From contig NZ_FRBH01000006.1 in NCBI RefSeq assembly GCF_900142565.1, forward strand, positions 1-64,000: a DNA stretch of 64,000 nt. Direction: 5' to 3'. The position numbers were made by a program, and so were the translations under genes. The DNA is from Chishuiella changwenlii (GTDB taxonomy: Bacteria; Bacteroidota; Bacteroidia; Flavobacteriales; Weeksellaceae). The notes below the pieces were generated by a model. It worked only from the letters and a program-made list of their open reading frames with translations, was not told where the DNA came from and ran no database searches. This document shows, in pieces, positions 25,780-35,459 of the stretch (the first letter of the stretch is position 1; every line of letters begins with the position of its first letter).

Positions 25780-25787
25780 TACTTTTG
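25780..25787 (+). promoter_or_regulatory. -7 box TACTTTTG for cca (leaderless mRNA predicted)
   Basis: Exact TAnnTTTG match ending 4 bases before ATG 25792, so transcription from it should start at or near the start codon. Confidence 0.5.
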
Positions 25788-25791
25788 CAGA

Positions 25792-27213
25792 ATGAAAATA
25801 ATAGAAGCTGTATCAAATCCAATTTTTAAAAGCGTTGCCGAGGTTGCCGAAAAAATCGACCAGGAAACTTATGTTGTAGGAGGATTTGTTCGCGATTATT
25901 TATTAAATCGTGGTCATAAAAAAGATATAGATTTTGTAACCGTTGGAAACGGAATTTTATTAGCAAAAGAATTATCAAATACATTAGGAAATACATCCCA
26001 AGTTTCAGTCTTTAAAAGATTTGGAACAGCAATGTTTAAATATAAAGATACAGACTTAGAGTTTGTTGGTGCTCGTAAAGAAAGTTATTCAGAAGATAGC
26101 AGAAAACCACATGTAGAAGATGGTACATTAGAAGATGATCAAAAACGTAGAGATTTTACCATTAATACGTTAGCAATCTCAATGAACAAAGCTACATTTG
26201 GTGAATTAATAGATCCATTTAATGGAGTAGAAGATTTAAATAAGAAAATAATAAAAACTCCATTGGAGCCAAACGTTACTTATTCTGATGATCCATTAAG
26301 AATGATGAGAGCTATTCGTTTTGCTGCACAATTAGATTTTGAAATAGAAGAAAAATCTTTTCAAGCAATTATTGATAATTCAGAGCGCATTAACATTGTT
26401 TCTTTTGAACGTGTAATGGACGAATTTCAAAAAATAATGATGACAGATAAACCTTCGGTAGGATTATTGTTGTTAGAACAATCGGGATTATTACAACATA
26501 TCTTACCGGAATTAATTGCCTTAAAAGGAATTGAAGAGGTTGAGGGACAAAAACATAAAGATAATTTCTATCATACATTAGAAGTGGTTGACAATATATC
26601 TGTTAATACTGATAATGTTTGGTTACGTTGGGCAGCTTTATTACATGATGTAGGAAAAGCTGTAACAAAACGTTTTGATAAAAAAGTTGGTTGGACTTTT
26701 CATTCGCACGAATTTGTAGGATCTAAAATGGTTGTACAAATTTTTAGAAGATTAAAATTACCAATGAGTAATCAAATGAAATTTGTCAAAAAAATGGTCA
26801 TGATGAGTTCTCGTCCAATAGCAGTTGTTACAGATGATGCAACAGATTCTGCTTTAAGACGTTTATTATTTGATGCTGGAGAAGATTTTGACGACTTAAT
26901 TACACTTTGTAAAGCTGATATTACAACTAAAAACGAAAAGAAACAGAAACGTTTTAAACAAAATTTTGAAGTTGTAGAGCAAAAGATAAAAGATGTTGAA
27001 GAACGAGATAGAGTTCGTAATTTTCAACCACCAATTACTGGAGAAGAAATCATGGAAATTTTTGATATTCAACCAGGAAAAGAAATTGGTATTCTTAAGA
27101 ATGCTATAAAGGAAGCAATTTTAGAAGGAGAAGTAGAAAATAATTATAATTCTGCTCTAAAATTTGTAATTAATTTAGGAAAAGATTTAAATTTGGAACC
27201 GAAAAATATTTAG
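25792..27213 (+). CDS. cca: CCA tRNA nucleotidyltransferase with HD domain
   Basis: Adds or repairs the 3' CCA end of tRNA. The class II nucleotidyltransferase head shows VVGGFVRDYLL (28-38), the metal-binding DID (45-47), RRDFTINTLAI and DDPLRMMRAIRFAAQLDFEIEE. A C-terminal HD domain carries LLHDVGKAVTKRF and later acidic residues, expected to have phosphohydrolase activity. Length 473 fits the bacterial HD-containing class. It could instead be a poly(A) polymerase-like paralogue, but the RRDF and R-M-x-RAIRF motifs favour CCA addition. The next gene begins 3 bp after its stop. Confidence 0.93.
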   Translation: MKIIEAVSNPIFKSVAEVAEKIDQETYVVGGFVRDYLLNRGHKKDIDFVTVGNGILLAKELSNTLGNTSQVSVFKRFGTAMFKYKDTDLEFVGARKESYSEDSRKPHVEDGTLEDDQKRRDFTINTLAISMNKATFGELIDPFNGVEDLNKKIIKTPLEPNVTYSDDPLRMMRAIRFAAQLDFEIEEKSFQAIIDNSERINIVSFERVMDEFQKIMMTDKPSVGLLLLEQSGLLQHILPELIALKGIEEVEGQKHKDNFYHTLEVVDNISVNTDNVWLRWAALLHDVGKAVTKRFDKKVGWTFHSHEFVGSKMVVQIFRRLKLPMSNQMKFVKKMVMMSSRPIAVVTDDATDSALRRLLFDAGEDFDDLITLCKADITTKNEKKQKRFKQNFEVVEQKIKDVEERDRVRNFQPPITGEEIMEIFDIQPGKEIGILKNAIKEAILEGEVENNYNSALKFVINLGKDLNLEPKNI

Positions 27214-27216
27214 AAA

Positions 27217-27729
27217 GTGATATATAAAATTCGTGTTTTCCTTGATGCAAAGGAGGATGTATTTAGAGACATAGAAATTAAAGAAAAACAAACTTTATTC
27301 ACGTTATATAAAGGTATTATAAGTGCTTTTAGTTTACAAGGAGAAGAATTAGCTTCTTTCTATAACTTGGACGAAGAAGGAAATCAAGGAAAAGAAATTC
27401 CATTAGAAGATATGTCTGATGATGGAACCGACGAAACAATGGCTGATTTTTATATCAAAGAAGCTTTTGCTGAAGTTGGAGATCGCATGATGTTTGTGTA
27501 CGATTTTTTCGAAATGTGGACTTTCGTTGCAGAATTAATTGCAATAGAAGATAAACCTGCGGTTCTTAATTATCCTTTAACAGTTTATCGTTTCGGATCA
27601 ATGCCATTAAAAGCTCCTAAAAAGGATATTGTTGTTGATTTAGATGAAGATGATGACATGGATTTTGATAATGATTCTGATTTAAATGACTTACAAATCG
27701 ATGACGACATGGATGTCGAAGATTTATAA
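27217..27729 (+). CDS. pRiA4b ORF-3-like / IS1096 passenger TnpR-like protein
   Basis: A 170-residue acidic protein resembling the plasmid pRiA4b ORF-3 family, also named the IS1096 passenger family. The N-terminus IYKIRVFLDAKEDVFRDIEI and the block FVYDFFEMWTFVAELIAI match the family pattern of a Y-D-F..W-x-F strand. The last 30 residues are almost all Asp, Glu and Asn. The start is GTG 27217, 3 bp after the cca stop, so translation is probably coupled. Despite the family name there is no transposase or terminal repeat nearby. It appears to be a resident chromosomal gene of unknown function. Confidence 0.8.
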   Translation: MIYKIRVFLDAKEDVFRDIEIKEKQTLFTLYKGIISAFSLQGEELASFYNLDEEGNQGKEIPLEDMSDDGTDETMADFYIKEAFAEVGDRMMFVYDFFEMWTFVAELIAIEDKPAVLNYPLTVYRFGSMPLKAPKKDIVVDLDEDDDMDFDNDSDLNDLQIDDDMDVEDL

Positions 27730-27753
27730 AATATAATTTTTTAAAATTTTAAG

Positions 27754-27786
27754 AAAAACCTGAATGGAAACATTCAGGTTTTTTTT
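27754..27786 (+). terminator. Terminator after the tsaC-cca region
   Basis: AAAACCTGAATG and CATTCAGGTTTT form a perfect stem with a GAAA loop and a long T run. Confidence 0.93.
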
Positions 27787-27813
27787 ATGTTTTTTAAACA
27801 GATTTTCAGCAAC

Positions 27814-27836
27814 TTGACATTTTTTTTACATGTCAA
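27814..27836. promoter_or_regulatory. Inverted repeat upstream of the alpha-2-macroglobulin gene
   Basis: TTGACAT and ATGTCAA arms flank a 9-base T-rich spacer. It lies about 16 bp upstream of a possible variant -7 box (TATATTGC, 27853-27860), where a repressor or activator site would be expected. Confidence 0.35.
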
Positions 27837-27884
27837 AGCAACCTTTTTTCCGTATATTGCATCTACTCTATAAAGTAAACAATC

Positions 27885-30800
27885 ATGAAACAAATTTTGT
27901 ATTTAGTATTCATTTTAACCAATACGATGCTTATGGCTCAGTCCCAATCGATTGATCAAAAATGGAAGGAAGTTGAATTAGAATTGCAGAATGGTCAATT
28001 TAAATCTCTTCAACCCAAAATAGATTTAATCAAAGATTTATCTCGAAAAGAAAATAACCAAGCAAGTTATTTAAAAGCTTTGTTTTACGAATCAAAGATA
28101 AAATTTGCAACAACAGACGAAAAAGACGATGTGAATTTTGTGTTTGATTTGTTTAAAAAAGAATTAACAGGAAAATCAAAAGTCAATGATGCTATTGTAA
28201 ATTCATATTTGGCACAATTGTATAATGCTTATTACAACGAAAATCGTTGGAAAATTGATAGCAGAACAAATGTAGAAAATCAATCATCTAATGATGTTCG
28301 CTTCTGGACAGAAGAAACATTTAAGAAAACAATTGTGGATTATTTTTCAAAATCAATTTCTGTTAAAAATGAATTAGTTAAAGCAAAATCAATAGATTAT
28401 AAAATGATTTTGCAAGATGTTGATAATACTAATATTGATAATAAACAAATAGATTTAACACCAACTGTTTATGATGTTTTAGTTTACGAGTACATCAATT
28501 ATCTAAAAAGAGAAGATGGTCAGGTTAAAATAAAAGAACTATACAGTGATTTAGTAGGGATTAATTTAAAAGCAAATAATCCGAATGCTATTTTATACAA
28601 TGAATTGAATTTATTGGATAGTAGAAGATCAGAGTTTTCTACAGCAGATTTCATCAAACAAAAGGAAGCTTTAGTAAAAAAGTATCCAACAGCTTGGTTT
28701 ACAGCTTATATCCAATATTCTTTAGCAACAGATTTGTATGCGTTAGATGAAAGTAAATTACAAAATATCAATCAAATTTTTGCTATTCAGCAAGATGTAA
28801 CAAAAAACTTTCCGAATTCTAGTGAGAAAACTCAATTAGATAATTTAGTAGGTAAAATAAAATCGAAAGAATTTAAAGTTGATGCAGAGAAATATTTAAT
28901 AGAGAATAAAAACTCTCCTATTAAAATAACTCACAAAAATTTTAATAAGATTTATGTAAAAGTGTTAGCATATAATGTAGGTTTTGAAGATGATTCAAAA
29001 CAACAGTCATTATACGTTTACAATGACAATCGTATTCGTCAAGCACAAGAATTTTTAAATAGATTAAAAGTTGTAGAAGAGTATGCAATAGATTTAAAAT
29101 CTTTTGATGATTATCAATCTCACTCTACAGTTGCAAAATTAAACCCATTAGCTAGTGGACGTTATATTATTTTGTTTTCTAATGATGCTTCTTTTAAAAT
29201 TACAAAAGATGATGATATTGACTTTATAGATATTGGAGTTTCTAAATATGCAATTAATCCTATAAACAATCAGTTGTTTGTTGTAAATAGAGAAACAGGT
29301 AAACCAGAAAATAATATTTCTGTTGAGGTTTTAAATACGACGAATTATAATAAAAAGGAAACAAAAACTTTCGTATCTAATAAAAATGGAGAGATTATAC
29401 TTCCAGAAGATTGGAGAGGTTTTGAATTTCGTGTAAAAAATGAGCATGCTGTTTATTCATCTTCTTTTTATAGAAATAGATACGGTTCTGACAATGGAGT
29501 AGAAAAAGATGTGAAAATATTTACTGATAGAGCAATTTATCGCCCAGGACAAACAGTTTATTTTAAAGGAATTTTTTACAGTTTAAAAGATAAAACCAGA
29601 AATGTTATACCAAACAAAAGCATAACTTTTGTTTTAAAAGATGTAAATGATAAAGAAGTATCAAAAGTAGATGTTACAACAAATGAATTTGGTTCTGCAA
29701 ATGGAAGTTTTGTTTTACCAGCTTCTGGTTTAACAGGAAGCTTTGTTATTACTGCAGAAGATGATGACAATGATTATGGTTATTACTCAATACTAGTTGA
29801 AGAATATAAACGTCCAAAATTTGAAGTTGAGATAGAAAAAAATAAAGGAGTTTATAGTTTAAACGATCAAGTAAAAGTTGATGGAAAAGCAATAGCATTT
29901 TCAGGAGCAACTATAGACAACGCAAAAGTAAGCTACCGAGTTTTCCGTCAAGAATTATTTACATTTTGGCCATGGTATAGATCTATACCAAACAATCGTG
30001 GACAAAGAGAAGAAATAAAGGTTGGAGAAGCTACAACGGATGCAGAAGGTAAATTTAATTTTACGTTTGATGCAAAACCAGCTTCAGAGAAAAAGAAAGA
30101 TGAATTAAGAATATATTCTTATTCTATAGAAGTTTCTGTAACGGATATTAACGGAGAAACACAATCTACTTCTTCTGTTGTAAAAGTAGGTGATACAAGA
30201 ATGGTATTAAATGTTAACATTGCAGATAAAACAAATGTTGAACAATTAAAATCATTTAAAGTTGATGTTAAAAATCTAAACGATGAAAAATTAGATGGAA
30301 AAGGGCATGTAGAAATTTATTCTTTAAATGCACCAAAAGAAGTTGTTCGTCGTCAGAAATTTGTAACAGATTATAATTTTTATACAAAAGAAGAATTTAA
30401 GAAAATCTTTCCAAACGAGCCTTATGGAGACGAGATGGATTCGAAAAAGTGGACAACGAATAAAAAAGTTTTCGAAGCAGATTTTGATACAAAAGTTTCT
30501 AATGAAATAAAGTTTAGTGGAGCAACTAATTTAGAAGAAGGGTATTATGTTGTAAAAGGTTTTGTTTTAGACGGAACACAAAAAGTAGAAGTAGAACGTT
30601 TAGTTTATATTTCTAATGAAAAGAAAGCAAACGAGATTAAAACAATCTTAGCCGTTTCACAAGATAAAACATCTTACCAGCCAGGTGATGTTGCAAAAAT
30701 TGATTTTAAATCTGGTTCTAAAGGAACAACAGTTTATTATGAAATAGAAGCAAATCAAAAAGTAATAGAAAAAGGATACTTAGATGTAGATAAAAAATCT

Positions 30801-33800
30801 AGAATAGAAATTCCGATTAAAGAAGAGTATAGAGGAGGTATTTATTTAAATTATGTTTTAACTAAGTTTAATGATGTACAATCTGGAGGTTTAACATTAC
30901 CAGTTCCTTTTACAAATAAAGAATTAAAAGTTACGGCTGAAGTATTGCGAGATAAATTAACGCCAGGAGCAAAAGAAAAATGGCAATTAAAAATTGAAGG
31001 AGCAACTAAAGATAAAGTTTCCGCTGAGGTTTTAGCAGGAATGTATGATGCTTCTTTAGACCAATTTGCGTCTAATTCGTTAGATTTTAATGTATATAAC
31101 ATTACTAATCCTCGTCGTAATTACCAGTATTATTTATCTAATTTTTATGCAACGAATACATCAAGAACAATTTATTACCAGAATAAGTACAATTTTTACC
31201 AAAATGCTTACAATGGTTTAAGTTTAAACTTGTTCGATTTTACTTTCAACCAATACAGAATGAATCGAACAATGATGATGAGAAAATCTGCTGTAATGCC
31301 AAATGCATCTGAACAAGCAGAAATGTCTCTTTCAGATCAATTATCAGGAAGTGTTGATGGGATTGATTTACAAGAGGTAGTGACGGCTTCTAGTGCTCCA
31401 GGATCTGCTGATAAATTTATTATTCGTGGACTGTCTTCTTTATCAGAAAATGGGAATAATCCATTGTATGTTATAGATGGAGTTCCGTTTGATAAAATTC
31501 CTACAGATTTTAAAGAAGCAGATGTACAAAATATACAAGTATTAAAAGATGCTTCTGCAACAGCATTATATGGTGCAAGAGGAGCGAATGGAGTAGTTAT
31601 TATTACAACAAAAGCAGGAGCAAGTAAAGCATTAGATAATGTACAAGCGCGTACAAATCTTAATGAAACAGCTTTCTTTTATCCAAATTTAAAAACGGAT
31701 GCAAATGGAAATGTAATTATAGAGTTTACAACACCAGAAAGTTTAACAGAGTGGAAATTTATGGCGTTGGCACATACAACAGATCTTAAGACTGGATATT
31801 TAGAACAAAATGTTCGTACACAGAAAGATTTAATGGTTGTTCCAAATATGCCAAGATTTTTAAGAGAAGGTGATAAGATTTCAATTTCGTCAAAAATTAA
31901 TAATTTATCTGACAAAACTTTAGTTGGTTCAGCAAAATTAATGTTGTTTGATGCATTTACAAATCAACCAATAGATGCTAAGTTTAGTTTAACGAATGCA
32001 ATACAAAACTTTTCAGTAGAAAAAGGAAAATCAGACCAAGTTACTTGGACAATAGATGTTCCTAAAAATATTTCTGCTGTTGTTTACAGAGTAGTTGCAT
32101 CTGCAGGAGATTTCTCAGATGGAGAAGAATCGGCATTACCTATCTTAACAAATAGAATGTTGGTAACAGAAACTTTACCTATTTATGTAAAAGAAGGACA
32201 AAACAAGACATTTAAGTTTGATAATTTAATCAATAACAAATCGACATCGTTAGATAATTTCAAATTAACGTTTGAAATGACTACTAACCCAATTTGGTAT
32301 GCTGTTTTCTCTTTGCCTTATTTACGTGAGTATCCTTACGAATGTGCAGAACAAGTTTTCTCTCGTTTATATGGAAATATGATTTCAGAAAAAGTGATTA
32401 ACTCTAATCCAAAAATAAAAGCTGTTTTTGATGATTGGAATAAAAAAGGACAATTGAAATCTAAATTACAATTGAACCAAGAATTAAAAAATATCATTTT
32501 AGAAGAAACTCCTTGGGTTAAGAATGCAGAAAGTGAAGAAGAGCAAATGAAACAAATTGCGGTTTTATTCCAATTAAACCAAATGCAAAATGAAATGAAA
32601 TCTGCTTTTCAAAAATTATCAGATAAACAACAAGAAAATGGAGGTTTCGCTTGGTTTGAAGGTGGTCGTCCAAACGAATATATCACAACGCATATTGTAG
32701 CTGGATTTGGTAATTTAAAGAAAATGGATGTTAATTTTAATACATTTGGAATTGACGTTAATCCATTGGTTAAAAAAGCAATTCAGTATATTGATGCAGA
32801 AAACTTAAAGCGATTTAAAGAATTTAAGAAAGACCAAAAATCGTTTAAAGATATTGTTTACTCAGATGGTTTACATTACTTATATGCTCGCTCTTTCTTC
32901 TTAAATGAAGTACCAATGTCGAAAGAGTTGGAAGAGATGAAAACGGCGATGTTGAAAAATCTGAATGATAAAAAATTAGATTTATCATTGCAACAAACAG
33001 CAATGGCTGCAATTGTAATGAATCGTTTTGGAATGCAACCAACAGCAAAAATTACAATGAATGCTGTAAAAGAGAAAGCAGTTCTTTCAGACGAGATGGG
33101 AATGTATTGGAAAGCAAATCAATCTGGATGGTTCTGGTACCAAGCTCCAGTAGAAACGCAAGCAATGTTAATTGAAGCATTTGATGAGGTTTTAAAAGAT
33201 GAAAAATCTGTTGAAGAAATGAAAGTTTGGTTATTAAAAAACCGTCAAACAAATCAATGGAATTCAACAAAAGCAACTACAAAAGCAGTTTATGCCTTAA
33301 TGAATTTTGGTAAATCTTGGGTAGATGCAGACAAAGGAATCACTGTAAAATTAGGAAACCAAACAATAGATTTAGATAAAAATGCTCAAGCCGGATCTGG
33401 TTATGTAAAAACTTCTTGGAATAAAGAAGAAGTAAAATCTGATATGGGGAAAGTAGAAGTTTCTAAAACATCTCCAGGTGTAGCATGGGGAGCAATGTAT
33501 TGGCAATATTTTGAAGATTTAGATAAAATTAAAACTGCCGAAACAGGTGTTAAGTTTAATAAGAAATTATATCTAAAACAAAATTCTGCTAATGGACCAG
33601 TTCTAAAAGAAATTACAGCTCAAACGCCAATAAAAGTTGGTGATGTTGTTACAGTTCGTTTAGAGATTTCAATTGATAGAAATATGCAATTTGTTCATAT
33701 TAAAGATATGAGAGCAAGTGGTTTTGAACCAGTAAATGTTCTTTCTGGTTATAAATGGAAAGGAGAATTCGGTTATTATGAAAGTACACGTGATGCTGCA

Positions 33801-33965
33801 ACAAACTTCTTCTCAGATTATATGCGTAAAGGAACTTATGTTTTCGAATATGATTTAAAAGCAAACAATGCAGGTAATTTCTCTAATGGAATTACTTCTA
33901 TGCAAAATATGTATGCACCAGAATTAAGTGCGCAAAGCGAAGGAATTCGTGTTCAGATAAAATAA
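27885..33965 (+). CDS. Alpha-2-macroglobulin-like protein with an internal TonB-receptor plug segment
   Basis: A 2026-residue exported protein with an SPI signal peptide (cleavage near MAQ-S, residue 19) and no lipobox. After about 540 residues of helical N-terminal region come the macroglobulin domains: MG2 with FTDRAIYRPGQTVYFKG near 545, the bait-region domain with AEVLAGMYDASLDQF near 1045 and the A2M domain with PESLTEWKFMALAHT near 1285. The thioester motif is intact as CAEQ (1487-1490), followed by the helical thioester domain and an MG10-like end. Between the bait-region and A2M domains, residues 1162-1246 are a SusC-type plug: FIIRGLSSL, PLYVIDGVPF, VLKDASATALYGARGANGVV. Bacterial A2M proteins trap proteases. 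The role of the plug is unknown. It is a single-gene unit with no pbpC partner. Confidence 0.9.
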   Translation: MKQILYLVFILTNTMLMAQSQSIDQKWKEVELELQNGQFKSLQPKIDLIKDLSRKENNQASYLKALFYESKIKFATTDEKDDVNFVFDLFKKELTGKSKVNDAIVNSYLAQLYNAYYNENRWKIDSRTNVENQSSNDVRFWTEETFKKTIVDYFSKSISVKNELVKAKSIDYKMILQDVDNTNIDNKQIDLTPTVYDVLVYEYINYLKREDGQVKIKELYSDLVGINLKANNPNAILYNELNLLDSRRSEFSTADFIKQKEALVKKYPTAWFTAYIQYSLATDLYALDESKLQNINQIFAIQQDVTKNFPNSSEKTQLDNLVGKIKSKEFKVDAEKYLIENKNSPIKITHKNFNKIYVKVLAYNVGFEDDSKQQSLYVYNDNRIRQAQEFLNRLKVVEEYAIDLKSFDDYQSHSTVAKLNPLASGRYIILFSNDASFKITKDDDIDFIDIGVSKYAINPINNQLFVVNRETGKPENNISVEVLNTTNYNKKETKTFVSNKNGEIILPEDWRGFEFRVKNEHAVYSSSFYRNRYGSDNGVEKDVKIFTDRAIYRPGQTVYFKGIFYSLKDKTRNVIPNKSITFVLKDVNDKEVSKVDVTTNEFGSANGSFVLPASGLTGSFVITAEDDDNDYGYYSILVEEYKRPKFEVEIEKNKGVYSLNDQVKVDGKAIAFSGATIDNAKVSYRVFRQELFTFWPWYRSIPNNRGQREEIKVGEATTDAEGKFNFTFDAKPASEKKKDELRIYSYSIEVSVTDINGETQSTSSVVKVGDTRMVLNVNIADKTNVEQLKSFKVDVKNLNDEKLDGKGHVEIYSLNAPKEVVRRQKFVTDYNFYTKEEFKKIFPNEPYGDEMDSKKWTTNKKVFEADFDTKVSNEIKFSGATNLEEGYYVVKGFVLDGTQKVEVERLVYISNEKKANEIKTILAVSQDKTSYQPGDVAKIDFKSGSKGTTVYYEIEANQKVIEKGYLDVDKKSRIEIPIKEEYRGGIYLNYVLTKFNDVQSGGLTLPVPFTNKELKVTAEVLRDKLTPGAKEKWQLKIEGATKDKVSAEVLAGMYDASLDQFASNSLDFNVYNITNPRRNYQYYLSNFYATNTSRTIYYQNKYNFYQNAYNGLSLNLFDFTFNQYRMNRTMMMRKSAVMPNASEQAEMSLSDQLSGSVDGIDLQEVVTASSAPGSADKFIIRGLSSLSENGNNPLYVIDGVPFDKIPTDFKEADVQNIQVLKDASATALYGARGANGVVIITTKAGASKALDNVQARTNLNETAFFYPNLKTDANGNVIIEFTTPESLTEWKFMALAHTTDLKTGYLEQNVRTQKDLMVVPNMPRFLREGDKISISSKINNLSDKTLVGSAKLMLFDAFTNQPIDAKFSLTNAIQNFSVEKGKSDQVTWTIDVPKNISAVVYRVVASAGDFSDGEESALPILTNRMLVTETLPIYVKEGQNKTFKFDNLINNKSTSLDNFKLTFEMTTNPIWYAVFSLPYLREYPYECAEQVFSRLYGNMISEKVINSNPKIKAVFDDWNKKGQLKSKLQLNQELKNIILEETPWVKNAESEEEQMKQIAVLFQLNQMQNEMKSAFQKLSDKQQENGGFAWFEGGRPNEYITTHIVAGFGNLKKMDVNFNTFGIDVNPLVKKAIQYIDAENLKRFKEFKKDQKSFKDIVYSDGLHYLYARSFFLNEVPMSKELEEMKTAMLKNLNDKKLDLSLQQTAMAAIVMNRFGMQPTAKITMNAVKEKAVLSDEMGMYWKANQSGWFWYQAPVETQAMLIEAFDEVLKDEKSVEEMKVWLLKNRQTNQWNSTKATTKAVYALMNFGKSWVDADKGITVKLGNQTIDLDKNAQAGSGYVKTSWNKEEVKSDMGKVEVSKTSPGVAWGAMYWQYFEDLDKIKTAETGVKFNKKLYLKQNSANGPVLKEITAQTPIKVGDVVTVRLEISIDRNMQFVHIKDMRASGFEPVNVLSGYKWKGEFGYYESTRDAATNFFSDYMRKGTYVFEYDLKANNAGNFSNGITSMQNMYAPELSAQSEGIRVQIK

Positions 33966-33988
33966 TCTAATTAGATTTTTAATTAATT

Positions 33989-34025
33989 AATCCGTCTTTT
34001 ACTTTGTAAGAGGCGGATTTTTTTA
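33989..34025 (+). terminator. Terminator after the alpha-2-macroglobulin gene
   Basis: AATCCGTCTTTTA and TAAGAGGCGGATT pair with two G-U pairs around a CTTTG loop, followed by TTTTTTT. Confidence 0.85.
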
Positions 34026-34252
34026 TTACTTCAATAAACGTTATTTCGAGTAATATTATAATTAGCACAACTTTAACTTTTTATTATTTACCTGTCTTAT
34101 ATTGTTGTTAATTAAGTAGTTGATGTTTTTGTGAAGTACTTAATTTTCAGTTTTATATCCGTTTCGTAAAACCGTTGATTAACCATTTTTAATATTGTTT
34201 TGTAAATTGCATAGAGTTCATTTTTTACAAAAAGTATAAAAAATATAAGAAA

Positions 34253-35455
34253 ATGTCAGAATTCAATCAACAAAACTTTTTCAATACGATATACAATGAT
34301 TCTGAAGAAGAATTAATTCTATATTTAACAGAAAACTATAAAATTATTCCAGCAGATAAAAGAGAACAACTCTTAACTACTGTCATGCAAAACAAAAAGT
34401 GGAAAGTCTTTGATTATATGATAGACCATGAATTAATAAATACAGAATTATTTGAATATGATTCTTTTGATGATAGATTATTGAGTCCAATTATTTCTCA
34501 AACAAAATATTTTAATACTGATGATTTAGCAGAATATCTTCCTCATTTTGAAAAGTTTTTAAATGCATTAGACGATATTAATGAAGAGTTAGCAGGATAT
34601 AACATTTTGTCTTACGCATTAGAAAATGGTTTCCCACTAGAGATTGTTGAAGCAATATTTCAAAATGGAATTAAACAAGATTTCCATAATAGAGCAGAGC
34701 AAAACTATTTACACATCGCTTTGTCTCAAAGACAAAATAGAACAGAAAATTACACACATTACATTAGTTCTTTTCTAATAGACAATGGAATCGATGTTAA
34801 CAAAGAAGACATCGTTAAAAAAACACCATTATATGTTGCGTTAGAAAACAATTATATTGTAAAGCCTGAAACAATAAAATTATTATTAGATAACGGTGCA
34901 GATGTAAATGCTGTGGATAATAAAGGAATATCGCCACTATTTTACGTAAGTGCTTACAGTAAAAATCTAGAATTATTACGATTGTTTTTAGAATATGGTA
35001 CACCAGATTTTAATCTATTAAATAAAGAAGGAGAAAATTTATTAAATGGTTTCTTAAAATATTCTCAAGCAAGTGATACAGATAATGAAATGTTGATGCT
35101 TTTATTAGATAATGGAGCAACTTTATCTGCGACATCAAAATACTATGATAAAGAAAAATCTGGGTTAGACTGGGTCATAGAAAAACCATCAGAATTACTG
35201 AAGCTTTTATTGGATAAAGATTTAATAGATGTAAATGAAATTAATAACGATGGGCAAACCATTCTAATAAAAGTTTGTCAAATAAATCCGAATTATGAAG
35301 AAGCGGTAGCAAAAGATTTATACAGAAAAGTAAGGTATTTATTAAAAGCAGGAGCTGACTCGTCAATAGAAGATAGGTTTGATAAAAAAGCCATTGATTA
35401 TGCGATGGGAGATAATATGAAATCAAAAATTGTAGAAACCTTACTCGAAAAATAA
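34253..35455 (+). CDS. Ankyrin-repeat protein (upstream gene of a pair)
   Basis: A 400-residue protein with no signal peptide or membrane segment, so probably cytoplasmic. The first 130 residues show weak helical repeats. From about residue 145 onward ankyrin repeats are clear: TPLYVALENNY...IKLLLDNGADVNAVDNKG, ISPLFYVSAY...LRLFLEYG, and a final ILIKVCQINP...VRYLLKAGADSSIEDRFDKKAIDYA. Ankyrin arrays bind other proteins and the partner is unknown. It ends 4 bp before the next ankyrin gene, so the pair is one operon. A possible variant -7 box (TAAATTGC) lies at 34203-34210. Confidence 0.85.
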   Translation: MSEFNQQNFFNTIYNDSEEELILYLTENYKIIPADKREQLLTTVMQNKKWKVFDYMIDHELINTELFEYDSFDDRLLSPIISQTKYFNTDDLAEYLPHFEKFLNALDDINEELAGYNILSYALENGFPLEIVEAIFQNGIKQDFHNRAEQNYLHIALSQRQNRTENYTHYISSFLIDNGIDVNKEDIVKKTPLYVALENNYIVKPETIKLLLDNGADVNAVDNKGISPLFYVSAYSKNLELLRLFLEYGTPDFNLLNKEGENLLNGFLKYSQASDTDNEMLMLLLDNGATLSATSKYYDKEKSGLDWVIEKPSELLKLLLDKDLIDVNEINNDGQTILIKVCQINPNYEEAVAKDLYRKVRYLLKAGADSSIEDRFDKKAIDYAMGDNMKSKIVETLLEK

Positions 35456-35459
35456 TACT

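Noticed and set aside
27217-27729. Insertion sequence suggested by the IS1096 family name
   Set aside because: No transposase, terminal inverted repeats or target duplications are visible. The name only records where the family was first seen.
31240-31640. Plug segment in the alpha-2-macroglobulin gene as an assembly chimera
   Set aside because: The reading frame is continuous, codon use does not change, and A2M motifs follow in order on both sides. A chimera would usually break the frame or change composition.
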